Shown in pieces: positions 35,633 through 45,746 of a DNA stretch of 64,000 bases. Both the position numbers and the translations under genes were made by a program. This DNA is from Pyrenophora tritici-repentis (Eukaryota; Ascomycota; Dothideomycetes; Pleosporales; Pleosporaceae): NCBI RefSeq assembly GCF_003171515.1, contig NC_089398.1, positions 1,736,001 through 1,800,000 of the forward strand, written 5' to 3'. Positions within the stretch are counted from its first letter, which is position 1. Every line of letters starts with the position of its first letter. The notes beneath the pieces are model-generated. The model was not told where the DNA came from. It made no database searches and saw only the letters and a list, made by a program, of their open reading frames with translations.

Positions 35633-37755
35633 ATGGCTGAGCTAGCTATTGGGAGTATATCGTTCTTCTTCCAAGTGTTCGCGGGATGCATACAAGGTGC
35701 GTGTACTTGATTAGATATCATCCAAGCACAAGCTGACAGTCTCGAAAAAGGCTACGAACTTATTGCTGATGCCTGTCATCTGCAAAAGGACTGCCAGGCT
35801 CTTCTCGTCAACTTCAAAATCGAGCAACAACGACTACTCAACTGGGCGAGAACCGTGGGGTTAGACTACCGCGACGATAATCTAGTCTTGAACCACATGT
35901 CCAGGGGATTGATGATCAACATTGTCAAGCGTCAAGGTTGGGGAGAATCTTGTAGTATTGGGACTATGGGAGTGAGAGACTATATACGAATGCCAAGGCG
36001 CTAGCCGCAGGGACCAGGTAATCACGTGGGTTCACCTCACCACTGACAAACATCATGGAGCAGCAGCAGAAGCTTCTTTTCTCATTTGGTCGGATGAACA
36101 AAAAGTACGAGAAGCTCTCAGATCCCCTTCTGGTGGAGGAGGCTCAGGAGTTTGTCCTGCGAAACTCTGATATGCTCATTGAAAATGGGACGAATGGTTC
36201 CCAGGATAAGGATGGTAAGTTTGTGAGATTTCCACCACCGGAGGAGCTTGTCAGGATGTCCGTCCAATTTGTGCAGAAGTTCAGAGAAGTGCCAAAAAGA
36301 CTCAAATGGGCCACATTCGACCAGAAAAAGATGGAATTTCTGGTCTCCAAACTGGCTAATTTGAACGACAAAATGCACGAGGCTCTCGACAAGGCGCAAA
36401 CAGACCGTCTGATCGAAATGCAGCAACGTGCAAACGATCAGTTAGTCCTGTTGAACAGGAAAATGTCGCTCATGGTGCAGATCTACCAGTCCCAGCAAAC
36501 AGCAGGACAGACTGATTTACGAAGGATATACACTCTGACAGACATGGAAGACTCCGAGTACAACGGTCTAGCAGACAGTGGCGCCATCACTGCCCACGGT
36601 GCAGCACACCAACCCCTTGCAGCCCTGGCTCAACAAAACTTCATCCACCTTGCTATAGAAGACTCTCAAATAGATCTCACGGCAAGCTACGCCCAAAAGA
36701 TCAATATGCCCGATCTACCCAAAGATATCCACGACACCCAGCTTTCCTTCGATGATATCCACCCCAAGCACGGCGACGAGTTCCCTGAGGACATTGAAGA
36801 AGGCTCCCGCACCGAAGCCTTCTACCACAAAACCCCTGTTTGGATCGAATGGAAAACCGTTGAAACATTCGGGCCCCGACGAGATCACTCCACCATGGAA
36901 GCCAAAATCCACGCTCGCGTCAAGAAACTCGCCGCTCTTCTCAGCAAAAATAACCGCACCGTACGCTTCCGCGCCCCTTTTTGCCGCGGCTACTTCATCG
37001 ACACGGACGAAAGCCGGTTCGGCCTCGTCTTCGAGAAACCCGCGTCAATCTCGCCAACCACAGAACCTACATCTCTACATACACTGCTTACAAAACCCGA
37101 CGTGGACGTGCCATCCTTGACCTCCCGTATAACGCTCATGCGCCTCCTCGCCGAAACAGTCGAGCGCTTACACGCCGTAGACTGGCTTCACAAGGGTCTC
37201 CGCTCCGCTAATATCCTCCTGTTCCCGCATAACAACCCGACAGGTGAGATGAACTACACCGACCCCTTCATCAGCGGTTTCGACTACTCCCGCCCCGCTA
37301 CAAACGACGAGCTGTCGGAAACACCATCCGACGATCTGGCTGGCGATTTATACCGCCACCCGTCCGTGCAATCTCGCCACAACCGCGAAGATGCCGGCGG
37401 TCGCGAATCCTACAAAAAGTCATTTGATCTCTACTCCCTTGGTATAGTGCTGCTCGAAATCGCGTATTGGAAACCGATCGATGTGATTCTGGGTATCGAT
37501 CTGGATGAGGCGGTGCCGAGGGATACTAGACATGTGCAGAGGAGGTTGCTGAACGGGGAACCGAGGCATTTGGGATGGGTGAGGAGTTTTGTGGGGGATA
37601 CGGTGGAGGCGGTTGTGAGGGCTTGTTTGAGTGGACCGGAGGCGTTTGGGCTTGATAAGGGTGCGGACGAGAAGAGGGAGGTTGTCGCTGCTATGTTGCA
37701 GAGGGAGTTTGGGGAGAGGGTTGTGGGGAGGTTTGCGGGGATGAAGGGATTGTGA
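35633..37755 (+). CDS. HeLo (prion-inhibition and propagation) domain fused to a pseudokinase
   Basis: Exons 35633-35696, 35751-35971 and 36061-37755 give about 659 residues. The last splice is uncertain: a GTGAGA donor at 35972 and an ATGGAG acceptor are my best in-frame pair, so up to 20 residues may be wrong. The N-terminal HeLo domain begins MAELAIGSISFFFQVFAGCI and continues with GYELIADACHLQKDCQALLV, NWARTVGLDYRDDN and EQQQKLLFSFGRMNKKYEKL. A kinase-like fold covers the last 280 residues: the ATP-site Lys may be in VWIEWKTVE, the catalytic-loop HRD is HKG in LHKGLRSANILLF, and DFG is replaced by GFD (ISGFDYSRP). It is therefore probably catalytically dead. HeLo domains form membrane-active helical bundles in HET-S-type cell death. 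A role in heterokaryon incompatibility or immunity is inference. Confidence 0.85.
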
Positions 37756-39425
37756 GGTTGGAGATGGGGATTGTTTTCTTCTTCTCCTAATAGATGTTGT
37801 TGTGTAGTTAAGACTCTTACGTAGAGCGATCTTGGGATTTCTCTATAGAACACTGCTTGAAAACGCTGCTAGCTAGCTGTAATGAGGTAGAAAAATGATT
37901 TATCGGGTGATTCCACGCGCATCTTGGATATGGAAAAGTTGCTGAATGCCTCAGACACGCATGATCATGTGGAAATGCTCGAGAAAAGTGTTGTAGATGG
38001 TGGTATTGACTAAAACGATCAGGGGATTGAGTATCTAGACAGGAAGTATCTAATTCACCCCCACAGTTGGTCGGCAATCGAAGATCTGTGCTTTTGAGAC
38101 TTGGGCCATCTTACTCGGTCTTACTCGAATGCGTGCGTGCATTTCCGGCTGAACCTTACTTGAAAAAGAAGGAGCTCAGTATATATAGGATCGTTGGTCA
38201 GATAGAATTAGCACCGAGAGCGCATGCTGGCCCGTTGACGGCGGTAATACCGGGTAGTGCAAATCTTTGGTCGCTTATGAGAATCGATGGTGAACGTCAT
38301 GGAAGATTCGTCTTCCAAGACTTCAATACCCAGGTGTCTTTGGCAATGCATGTATCCTTCTCCATTATGTAGATTTCTACCTACTCAGTCACAGTTAGTC
38401 CTTTCTTCGTCCAGACATGTCTGCAGTGAAAATGCTATCGCACTAGCACATACCCATTAGAGTCTGATGGCACGCAGTATAGGAATCATCCACCGGCAAC
38501 AATAGTGGCTTGAAAACAAGAATTGGATTAATATCAAAAATACGAGGTGTGGTGTTGCTTTCCTACGACAGAAAGGGTCTGGACTTATGCCGATGGACCC
38601 TGCCGATCTGACTCTTCCAGACTTCCCGGATTGAGTCTCTCGGGCACTGCGCACATAGATACCGCCGGGAACGAAGCATACCAAGAAACTCTTATCGCCG
38701 TCACTACCTAGGTAGTTAGTGCTTGACCGGAGCGGGCCCTGCGCACATCCCGAGTTTAATCCCGAGGAGCAATAGATATGCGGTGAGTCGAAGGACAAAC
38801 AACAACTTCTAGGCTTTTGTTAAGGGATATGCTCATAATTAAACCTATCTCAAAAGACTTGCCTTTTACGGATTAACACAAAATTATATCGCAAATAAAC
38901 TCTCATACCACTCATATCTCAGAGCAAAGAGCTAACACTCCTTGAGCTCCTAAACTCGTACGGTACGCTCCCGGGAGATATACTACAGGGGCGGTCCAGC
39001 AGACCCCGGCACACGGGTGGGCATAGGTTAGTGTACATTGATGTCAACCCGGAAATATAAAATCTCCGGGGTGATCTGCATAAGTATTGATACAGTGTAC
39101 CATGAACCTTTCTCATTCTGTCGCGACAATCTGGAAGCAACGACATACGCTCTACCGCTACCTTCAACCACCACGCACATGCAGATTTCAAGGGATACAC
39201 TATGAATCAATATGCAAGCGATGCGCATTGGGCAACTTCCCGCTTCTACGCGGATGTCAGCGTCAGCATACTCTCATGGTTGTACCGGCTCGGCGCCGTG
39301 ATAGAACCGAAAGGAGGTATCTCAGAGACATACAGCGGTTGCACCCCCAACCTTTACTCTGCCTCCCCTCACCGTTTTCAAGACATTCGTTTATCAAAAT
39401 CGCTTGCATTTGCAAGCACTTGAAG
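37756..39425. other. Gene-poor stretch, 1.7 kb
   Basis: The largest unexplained gap in this half of the window. Open frames here depend on TTG or GTG starts or show no family features. No terminal repeats, tandem arrays or tRNA found. The part from 38840 to 38920 is AT-rich. Confidence 0.4.
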
Positions 39426-42256
39426 ATGTTTGTCAAATACTTGGTATCCGTTCTCCTTGTCAGTGTTGTGGCAGCAAGGAGACCCGAATCGGTCGTTCCA
39501 TTATCCCACATTGTCGAATTCGAGCCCGGCGCCGTACGTTCATTCTACTAACATTAACAAGCTTCGACTTTTCCTTTTGCTAAATCAGCTCTAGAACCGT
39601 GAAGCAATCCTAAGTGATGTCCGAACTAAGGTCACAAGGGAATTCAACTCTGAGTTGTTACAAGGAGTCACTCTTCAATTCGCCAACGAGGCTCATGAAA
39701 AGGCACAGCTAGCTCGACTCTCGTCCATATCTTCTGTCAAGAATATTTGGTCAAACAAGATAGTTCCTCCATCTGACAGCAGAGTTACATGGACAGGGCC
39801 ACCAGGCTCGGCAGACATTCAGTCCAACCAGGCGACTAAGCGGTTTAGCAAGAATGAAAAGTATTCGCCCCATGTCATGACACAAATCGACAAGCTGCAC
39901 GCCAAGAACATCACCGGAAAAGATGTGAAGATTGCTATCATAGACAGTGGTGTATGTGCCAATATCCGCTCACCAGGTGAACAATACTGACTCAAAATCA
40001 AGATCGATTACACGCTCGATGCTCTTGGTGGATGCTTAGGCCACAACTGCTTGGTCGCTGGAGGATACGACTTTGTTGGTGACAAGTTCAACGCAGATGG
40101 AGATAGTGTTCCCGTCCCCGACAATGACCCTATGGACAACTGTAACGTAAGTACTCACTGATAACACATGCACGTATAGAATATCCACTAATCCATGACT
40201 GTACAGGGACACGGAACTCACATTGCTGGCATTATTTCTGCCCGGAAAAACAAATATGGCTTTATTGGAGTTGCTCCTGTACGATACCTCCCCATACGTG
40301 AATGTGAGACAGTTTTCTGACTACTGATAGGGTGCTAAACTATATGCTTACCGCGTGTTTGGTTGCAACGGGACAGTTTCAGATGATGTCCTTGTGTCTG
40401 CTCTCCTGCGGGCCCATGCTGATGGAGCAAACATCATCACTCTCTCACTCGGATCACCTGGTGGTTGGAGCGAATGGGGAACGCCTGTCGTTCTCTCTCG
40501 CATGGTAGAGCAGGGCATCGTCGTCACAGCTGCCGCCGGCAACGATGCTAACAATGGATTATTTTCCCAAGGCGACGTGGCCAGTGGTAATAATGTTGCT
40601 TCTATTGCTTCGTTTGTCAACACTATCGAGCCTTGGCTGCAGTCCCGCTCTCGGTACGCCATCGACCACGGCCAAGAACAGGATTTTGTGTACGCACTCG
40701 CCATTCCTCAAAATTGGGGAGGCGTCAAGCTGCCTCTGTGGACTCCATCTTTCGACACTAGTTCAGTTAATATGGGATGCGATCCGTTTCCAGATAATAC
40801 GCCCGATTTGTCTGGAAAAATTGTGCTGATGCGGCGTGGCGATTGTAAATCCACTCGCTTCCTTGATAAGGCAAAGAACGCTGCTGCCAAGGGTGCCAAG
40901 TACCTCATGTTCTATAACGACGTACCAGGAGCAATTTTCCTTGACCTCAGTGAAGTCCAAAACATATCGAGTGTTGGTATGGTTGAACCCGGCGTCGGTG
41001 AGCAGTGGACGAGAGATCTGGCTGCGGGGAAAACCATCACGCTCCACATGTCCGATCCTAGAGCTGGCCCGATCAATCTTGCGGAGACCCCAAACACGTG
41101 GAATGGAGGTGCTGTGAGCGACTTCAGTTCGTGGGGTCCTACCTACGACCTCGACTTCAAACCACAGTTCGGCGCGCCCGGAGAAAATATCCTCTCGACT
41201 TACCCCACTGCTCTGGGTTCCTATGCTAGTATGAGTGGAACTTCCATGTCCTGCCCAATGGCTGCCGGGATCTACGCTCTCCTCATCGAAGCCCGGGGCA
41301 CATCCGACCCTTTGGTTCTACGAAACTTTCTTGCTGCTACATCGAAGCCGGCGCTGTTCAACAGGAACAAAATTCTTGGGTCTTCGTTGGCTCCAGTCGC
41401 GCAACAGGGGGCTGGTTTACTGCAAGCGTATGATGCCGCTTATGTAGTCACAGCTCTGAGCGAACCTAGTCTCGCTTTCAACGATACTGCTCGTCTTGTT
41501 GACAAACACTTTACCATTTCAAACACTGGACACAAAGCCATCACTTACCAGCTGGATGTGGTTAACGCAGCCACTGCATACACCTTTTCAACCACGACTA
41601 GTCCCGATCCATTCCCCAAAACCGCGAAAGTCGATGATGCTCATGCTACCGTGCATTTGAGCACATACAAGACCACCGTTCCTGCTGGTGGTAAATGTAG
41701 CGTTACTGTCAAAGTAACCCCCCCACTAGCCCACGCCGCGAATCTTCCAGTCTACGGTGGCTACATCCGCCTCAATGCTTCCAATGGTGAGAGGTTATCT
41801 TTACCTTATCAGGGCGTCGCAGCGGACATGAGTTCTCTCGTGGTGTTGAACAGCACAGTGTCCCTCAAGCGCTCTCTCCCGTCCAACGAGAACGTTCCCA
41901 TCAGTCCGAATAACTCGACATTCGTGCTGACTCGACATGTTAATGATACCTCAAACGACAACGACGAGGCTCCCTTTTTGACCTACCAACTCAATTTTGG
42001 TTCCCCGCTTGTTCATGTTGAGATCATCTCTGTTGGCAACCACTCATGCAATCTCGGCGATGTAAAATATTATCCAATTGATCACTACGAACGTACAGAA
42101 TCGACGCTCTTGTGGTTTGGACAACTCAAAGATAATTCTTCTGTACCGGCTGGGACTTACAAGATGCGTGTTCGCGCGATGCACCTGTTTACTACGCCTA
42201 AAGATAACAAGTATGATATTGTTGACACCGTACCTTTTACGATCAAGTATCGGTAG
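39426..42256 (+). CDS. Secreted subtilisin-like serine protease (S8) with PA domain
   Basis: Five exons (39426-39533, 39595-39951, 40003-40146, 40207-40278, 40331-42256), all phase 0, give 868 residues. A signal peptide is evident (MFVKYLVSVLLVSVVAARR). An I9-like propeptide follows. The catalytic triad is intact: Asp153 in VKIAIIDSGIDYTL, His205 in GHGTHIAGI, and Ser532 in MSGTSMSCPMAAGIYAL. A PA domain is inserted between His and Ser (CDPFPDNTPDLSGKIVLMRR). The C-terminal 300 residues are beta-rich (Fn3-like). Such proteases are exported and degrade host or environmental protein. The long C-terminal extension puts it in the minor-extracellular-protease group rather than with proteinase K. 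The bounds of exon 2 rely on CTCTAG as acceptor. Confidence 0.93.
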
Positions 42257-42873
42257 GTTCTGAACGTCAATCTAGACAGCATTTTTAGCGTGTGTAGGCT
42301 CTCTCAATCGGTTTTCTCCATGTATACAATTCGGTAGTTGGCAATTGAATAATATCTGAGGCTTTGCCGCCTCTACCATGGCCTTTGTGCTCATCAAGTC
42401 GGACCTCTGTTGACTTGAAATGCCATTCTATTCTAAGCTGGAATCTTATCAAATTATGGCTTTGCTACGAGGTTTTTTGAAACTATAGTCCGCCGTTCAT
42501 TCTCAGCCCTAGATCTCCCTGCTTAGTCTAACTTTGAAACGACACACCTGATGCTAACACCATGAGATGTGTCGCCTTTTCTCCCGACCACAAATATATC
42601 CCGCGTCCTTCTCTATCAAAATGTTTCGTTTTAGAACAGTCTCGGTACAATACCCTGTGGCGGTTGACAGTCTTTCTCATCTTTCTCTAGTGCCCTGCGG
42701 TGAGCATTTTGCACTAATCACCTACAGCACGTACTGGGTAACATGCCACGAAATTCGCTAGAGCTCATCTGAATTTTCAAAGTCTCCATCTGTTACCATT
42801 ACCAACGTGACAACAATGTAGAACACAGATTGTGTGGGCTGACATTGACGCAGTCGTAGATTACGGTGCTAGT
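42257..42873. other. Intergenic region upstream of gatA
   Basis: About 600 bp with no supported gene. The gatA frame is open leftward to 42832 only through GTG. Confidence 0.45.
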
Positions 42874-44600
42874 ATGAGTCATGCAATGCGGCGATCAACC
42901 CGTCGCATGACGTCGGCACAATTTTTTGTTCCGCTCGCGAACCACGCACTTCTAGCTCGCGACAACGCGCCGGCGATGTCTTCCACGGTTGTGAGGAGGT
43001 TAGGTCGTGTAACGCAAGAACAACTTGACAATTTATCAAACTTACAGCATCTAAATGTATTCAATTCCCGACTCGCCCAGTCGGCCTTGCCGCCCGTCAA
43101 TACAGAAAGGCGACCTGGGCACGAGCTGTCTGGATTCATGGTTGCGGTAAAGGATAATATATGCACCAAAGATTTCAAAACTACGGCGTCGTCTGCGATG
43201 CTGAATGACTTTACTAGCCCGTACGATGCAACGGTAGTCAGGCTGCTCAAAGAGGCAGGTGTAGTGATTGTGGGCAAGACCAATATGGACGAGTTCGGCA
43301 TGGGGTCGCACTCGACAAACTCGCATTTTGGCCCGGTGAAGATGGTCAAGCCGTCGGGCGAAGAATTTAGCGCAGGAGGGAGTTCAGGCGGAAGTGCAGT
43401 GGCCGTTGCAAGTGACCAGGTTTGGGCGTGAGTTTTCTGTGTGGCTCAAGCTCGCGAGATACATGTACTGACAAGTCCAGAGCGCTGGGCACCGATACTG
43501 GAGGCTCCGTAAGACTCCCTGCTGCATACACGGGCGTATTTGGATTCAAGCCGAGTTACGGGCTACTTTCCAGATGGGGCGTCATTGCTTATGCAAACTC
43601 CCTTGATACTGTCGGCATCATTGGGCAGAATACTGTAGCTGTGAAGCACATATTCAGTCAGTATCTGGCCATGATTCATGGATATACCTCATAGCTGACC
43701 TGAGAAATAGGTGCCCTTAATGTCGAGGATGTGAATGACCCAACTTCCTTGCCCACCGCATTGCGCATTAACAAGCGGATACGGGGAATGGCTGCGAGTC
43801 TCAGGATCGGAGTCCCTCTTGACTACAACATCGATACCCTACAGCCCGAAGTAAAAGAACTTTGGCTTCGTACCCTGAGGGGAATGTGGAAGTACGGTCA
43901 TACACTACATCCCATCCGACTACCGACGACACAACAAGCTCTATCGGCCTATTATGTACTGGCGCCAGCCGAAGCCTCGAGCAATCTCGCAAAGTACGAC
44001 GGCGTCCGTTTCGGCAGCAGAGCAGCAGGCACCGACGGGACGAGTGACAGTGTCCTTTTTGCCAAAACCCGCGGCCAGGGTTTTGGCCCAGAAGTCCAGC
44101 GCCGCATTCTTCTCGGCACGTTTTCGCTGAGTGCCCAAGCAATCGACAACTACTTCATCCAAGCACAAAAGGTCCGCAGGCTGGTGCAGCAGGACTTTAA
44201 CCGCGTCTTTAGGACGCAAAACCCTCTCTTCGACACGCAGGATGATTGGGATGAGAGTGACAAAGTCGATGTCATCATATGCCCCACAGCACCCTCTACG
44301 GCACCACCGCTATCAGAGGCTGAAACTCAAGACCCCATACAATCGTATACCAATGATGTCTTCACCGTTCCAGCAAGTCTTGCAGGACTCCCCGCCATGA
44401 CTGTACCGATACAAGATAAAGACGGAAAGGAAGACCCAATTGGTTTACAAATCATTGGCCAGTATGGAGACGACGAGCAAGTTTTCCGCGCTGCGGATAC
44501 CATTGATCGAGTCAAGCAGTATTATATGCAAAAGGAGTCACCTGCTACTTCACCCGCTACATCAGTCTTCTCAAACTTAGCCAGCTATTTCAGAGGCTGA
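42874..44600 (+). CDS. gatA: Glutamyl-tRNA(Gln) amidotransferase subunit A, mitochondrial
   Basis: Exons 42874-43427, 43481-43656 and 43711-44600 give 539 residues. The amidase signature is complete: Lys93 in [10 protein letters not shown], the cis-Ser pair at about 170-171 in [13 protein letters not shown], and the nucleophile Ser194 in [40 protein letters not shown] marks GatA rather than a generic amidase. The N-terminus ([18 protein letters not shown]) is basic, with no acid residues, and fits a mitochondrial presequence. The enzyme releases ammonia from glutamine to convert Glu-tRNA(Gln) to Gln-tRNA(Gln) in mitochondria, with its Gat partners. It is called HER2/QRS1 in yeast. The C-terminal 20 residues are poorly conserved and Ser/Pro-rich. 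Confidence 0.95.
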
Positions 44601-45310
44601 AGAAATGGCTGTGATTGACAGACTGAGGGCACGTGCATTACAACAGAGGAAATCCGACAGAATGACCGGGTAAAGTAACCAAAGCGTTACGGTGTAGAGA
44701 ACTACGGGCTCCAGCGAACTAGCTCTCTTCTACAGACAAAGCGGTCAAAGCAGCAGGGCATCAGCGAGATGCGATGTTTGGTCGAAGATTGTGCGTATAT
44801 GTAGATATTACCATCTGTATAATATTAAGCCCGTTACTTGCTGCACTAAAGGTGCCCAACACATGGATCCAGAATCTCCAACCTTTTGTCAACCTTTTCT
44901 TTGACATCACACAACTTGCATTTCAAGCAATCCATGTAGATATACTGTGAGCGCTAAACAACCATGTCATCTTTTCCGTAATCTGCTCAATTAATCGCAT
45001 CTTACCTTTACAACCGCCAAGACCACCACCACTTTCACTCACAAACATCACTCGAGCGATCTTTTCAGTATCTTTCTTGGATCAAAATGTGGGATTATGT
45101 ATTGCTACTCTCGTAGAGAACAACTTGAAGCAAGCAAGCAATTCTATCCCAGCACTTTAATCATCTTTGATGAACTGTAACCAATCCTTTCCCCATATAA
45201 AGCTTGTACAATTCCCAGCCCCTAGTAGATCCTCCCCTCCAAAAAGAACAAGCGTGTTGTCTTTCTCCCCATTTATCGTTTAGATCGTTCATGGAGAGAT
45301 GGTTGGCGTC
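44601..45310. other. Intergenic region left of the hAT insertion
   Basis: About 700 bp with no gene recognised. Before the insertion it was continuous with the sequence right of 48478, so it is the original downstream flank of the metallothionein gene. Confidence 0.5.
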
Positions 45311-45318
45311 CTCGTTGG
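45311..45318. repeat. Left target-site duplication of the hAT element
   Basis: CTCGTTGG, identical to 48478-48485. Confidence 0.95.
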
Positions 45319-45338
45319 CAGACTTGTCATTAAGCAAA
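45319..45338 (+). repeat. Left terminal inverted repeat of the hAT element
   Basis: 20 bp, matching 48458-48477 in inverse orientation without mismatch. Further inward an 18-bp word (AGTTTGTTTGATTTGCTT) at 45350-45367 recurs in direct orientation at 48447-48464. Confidence 0.95.
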
Positions 45339-45746
45339 CGCGTTTGAATAGTTTGTTTGATTTGCTTGACTATAAGCAAATTAAACAAACCAAACGCTGC
45401 CTATAGAAATATACAAACAAATCAAACGTACGATCGAAATTTGTTTAGTTTGTTTGACTGTTTGACTAATATTACATAGCGAGCTGTTCTATAGATGATG
45501 TCCTAAGGTGCTTTAAGATCGACTTTAATGATGTTTTTGAGATAGCGGAGGTAGCAATTTCGCGATAGTTTTCTTGTGTTGCATCTAGCTTAGTCATCAT
45601 ATAACTACACGAGCGTCGCTAGCCGTCGATGACCGCTATCTTATATCCCATCTCCCATCTTCTATATCGCTGTTAGCCATCTTTTGCAGCTACACTACCG
45701 TCTCTACAGCACGTTTTAGTGTTTCTCGTTGCCCAACACGCCGAAA

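Noticed and set aside
38067..38372. Possible 101-codon gene in the 37.8-39.4 kb gap
   Set aside because: Begins at TTG, and its product shows no domain or signal peptide.
39087..39425. Longer N-terminus of the subtilase
   Set aside because: The open frame extends upstream, but the ATG at 39426 begins a clear signal peptide. The upstream part is Arg/His-rich and unlike a propeptide.
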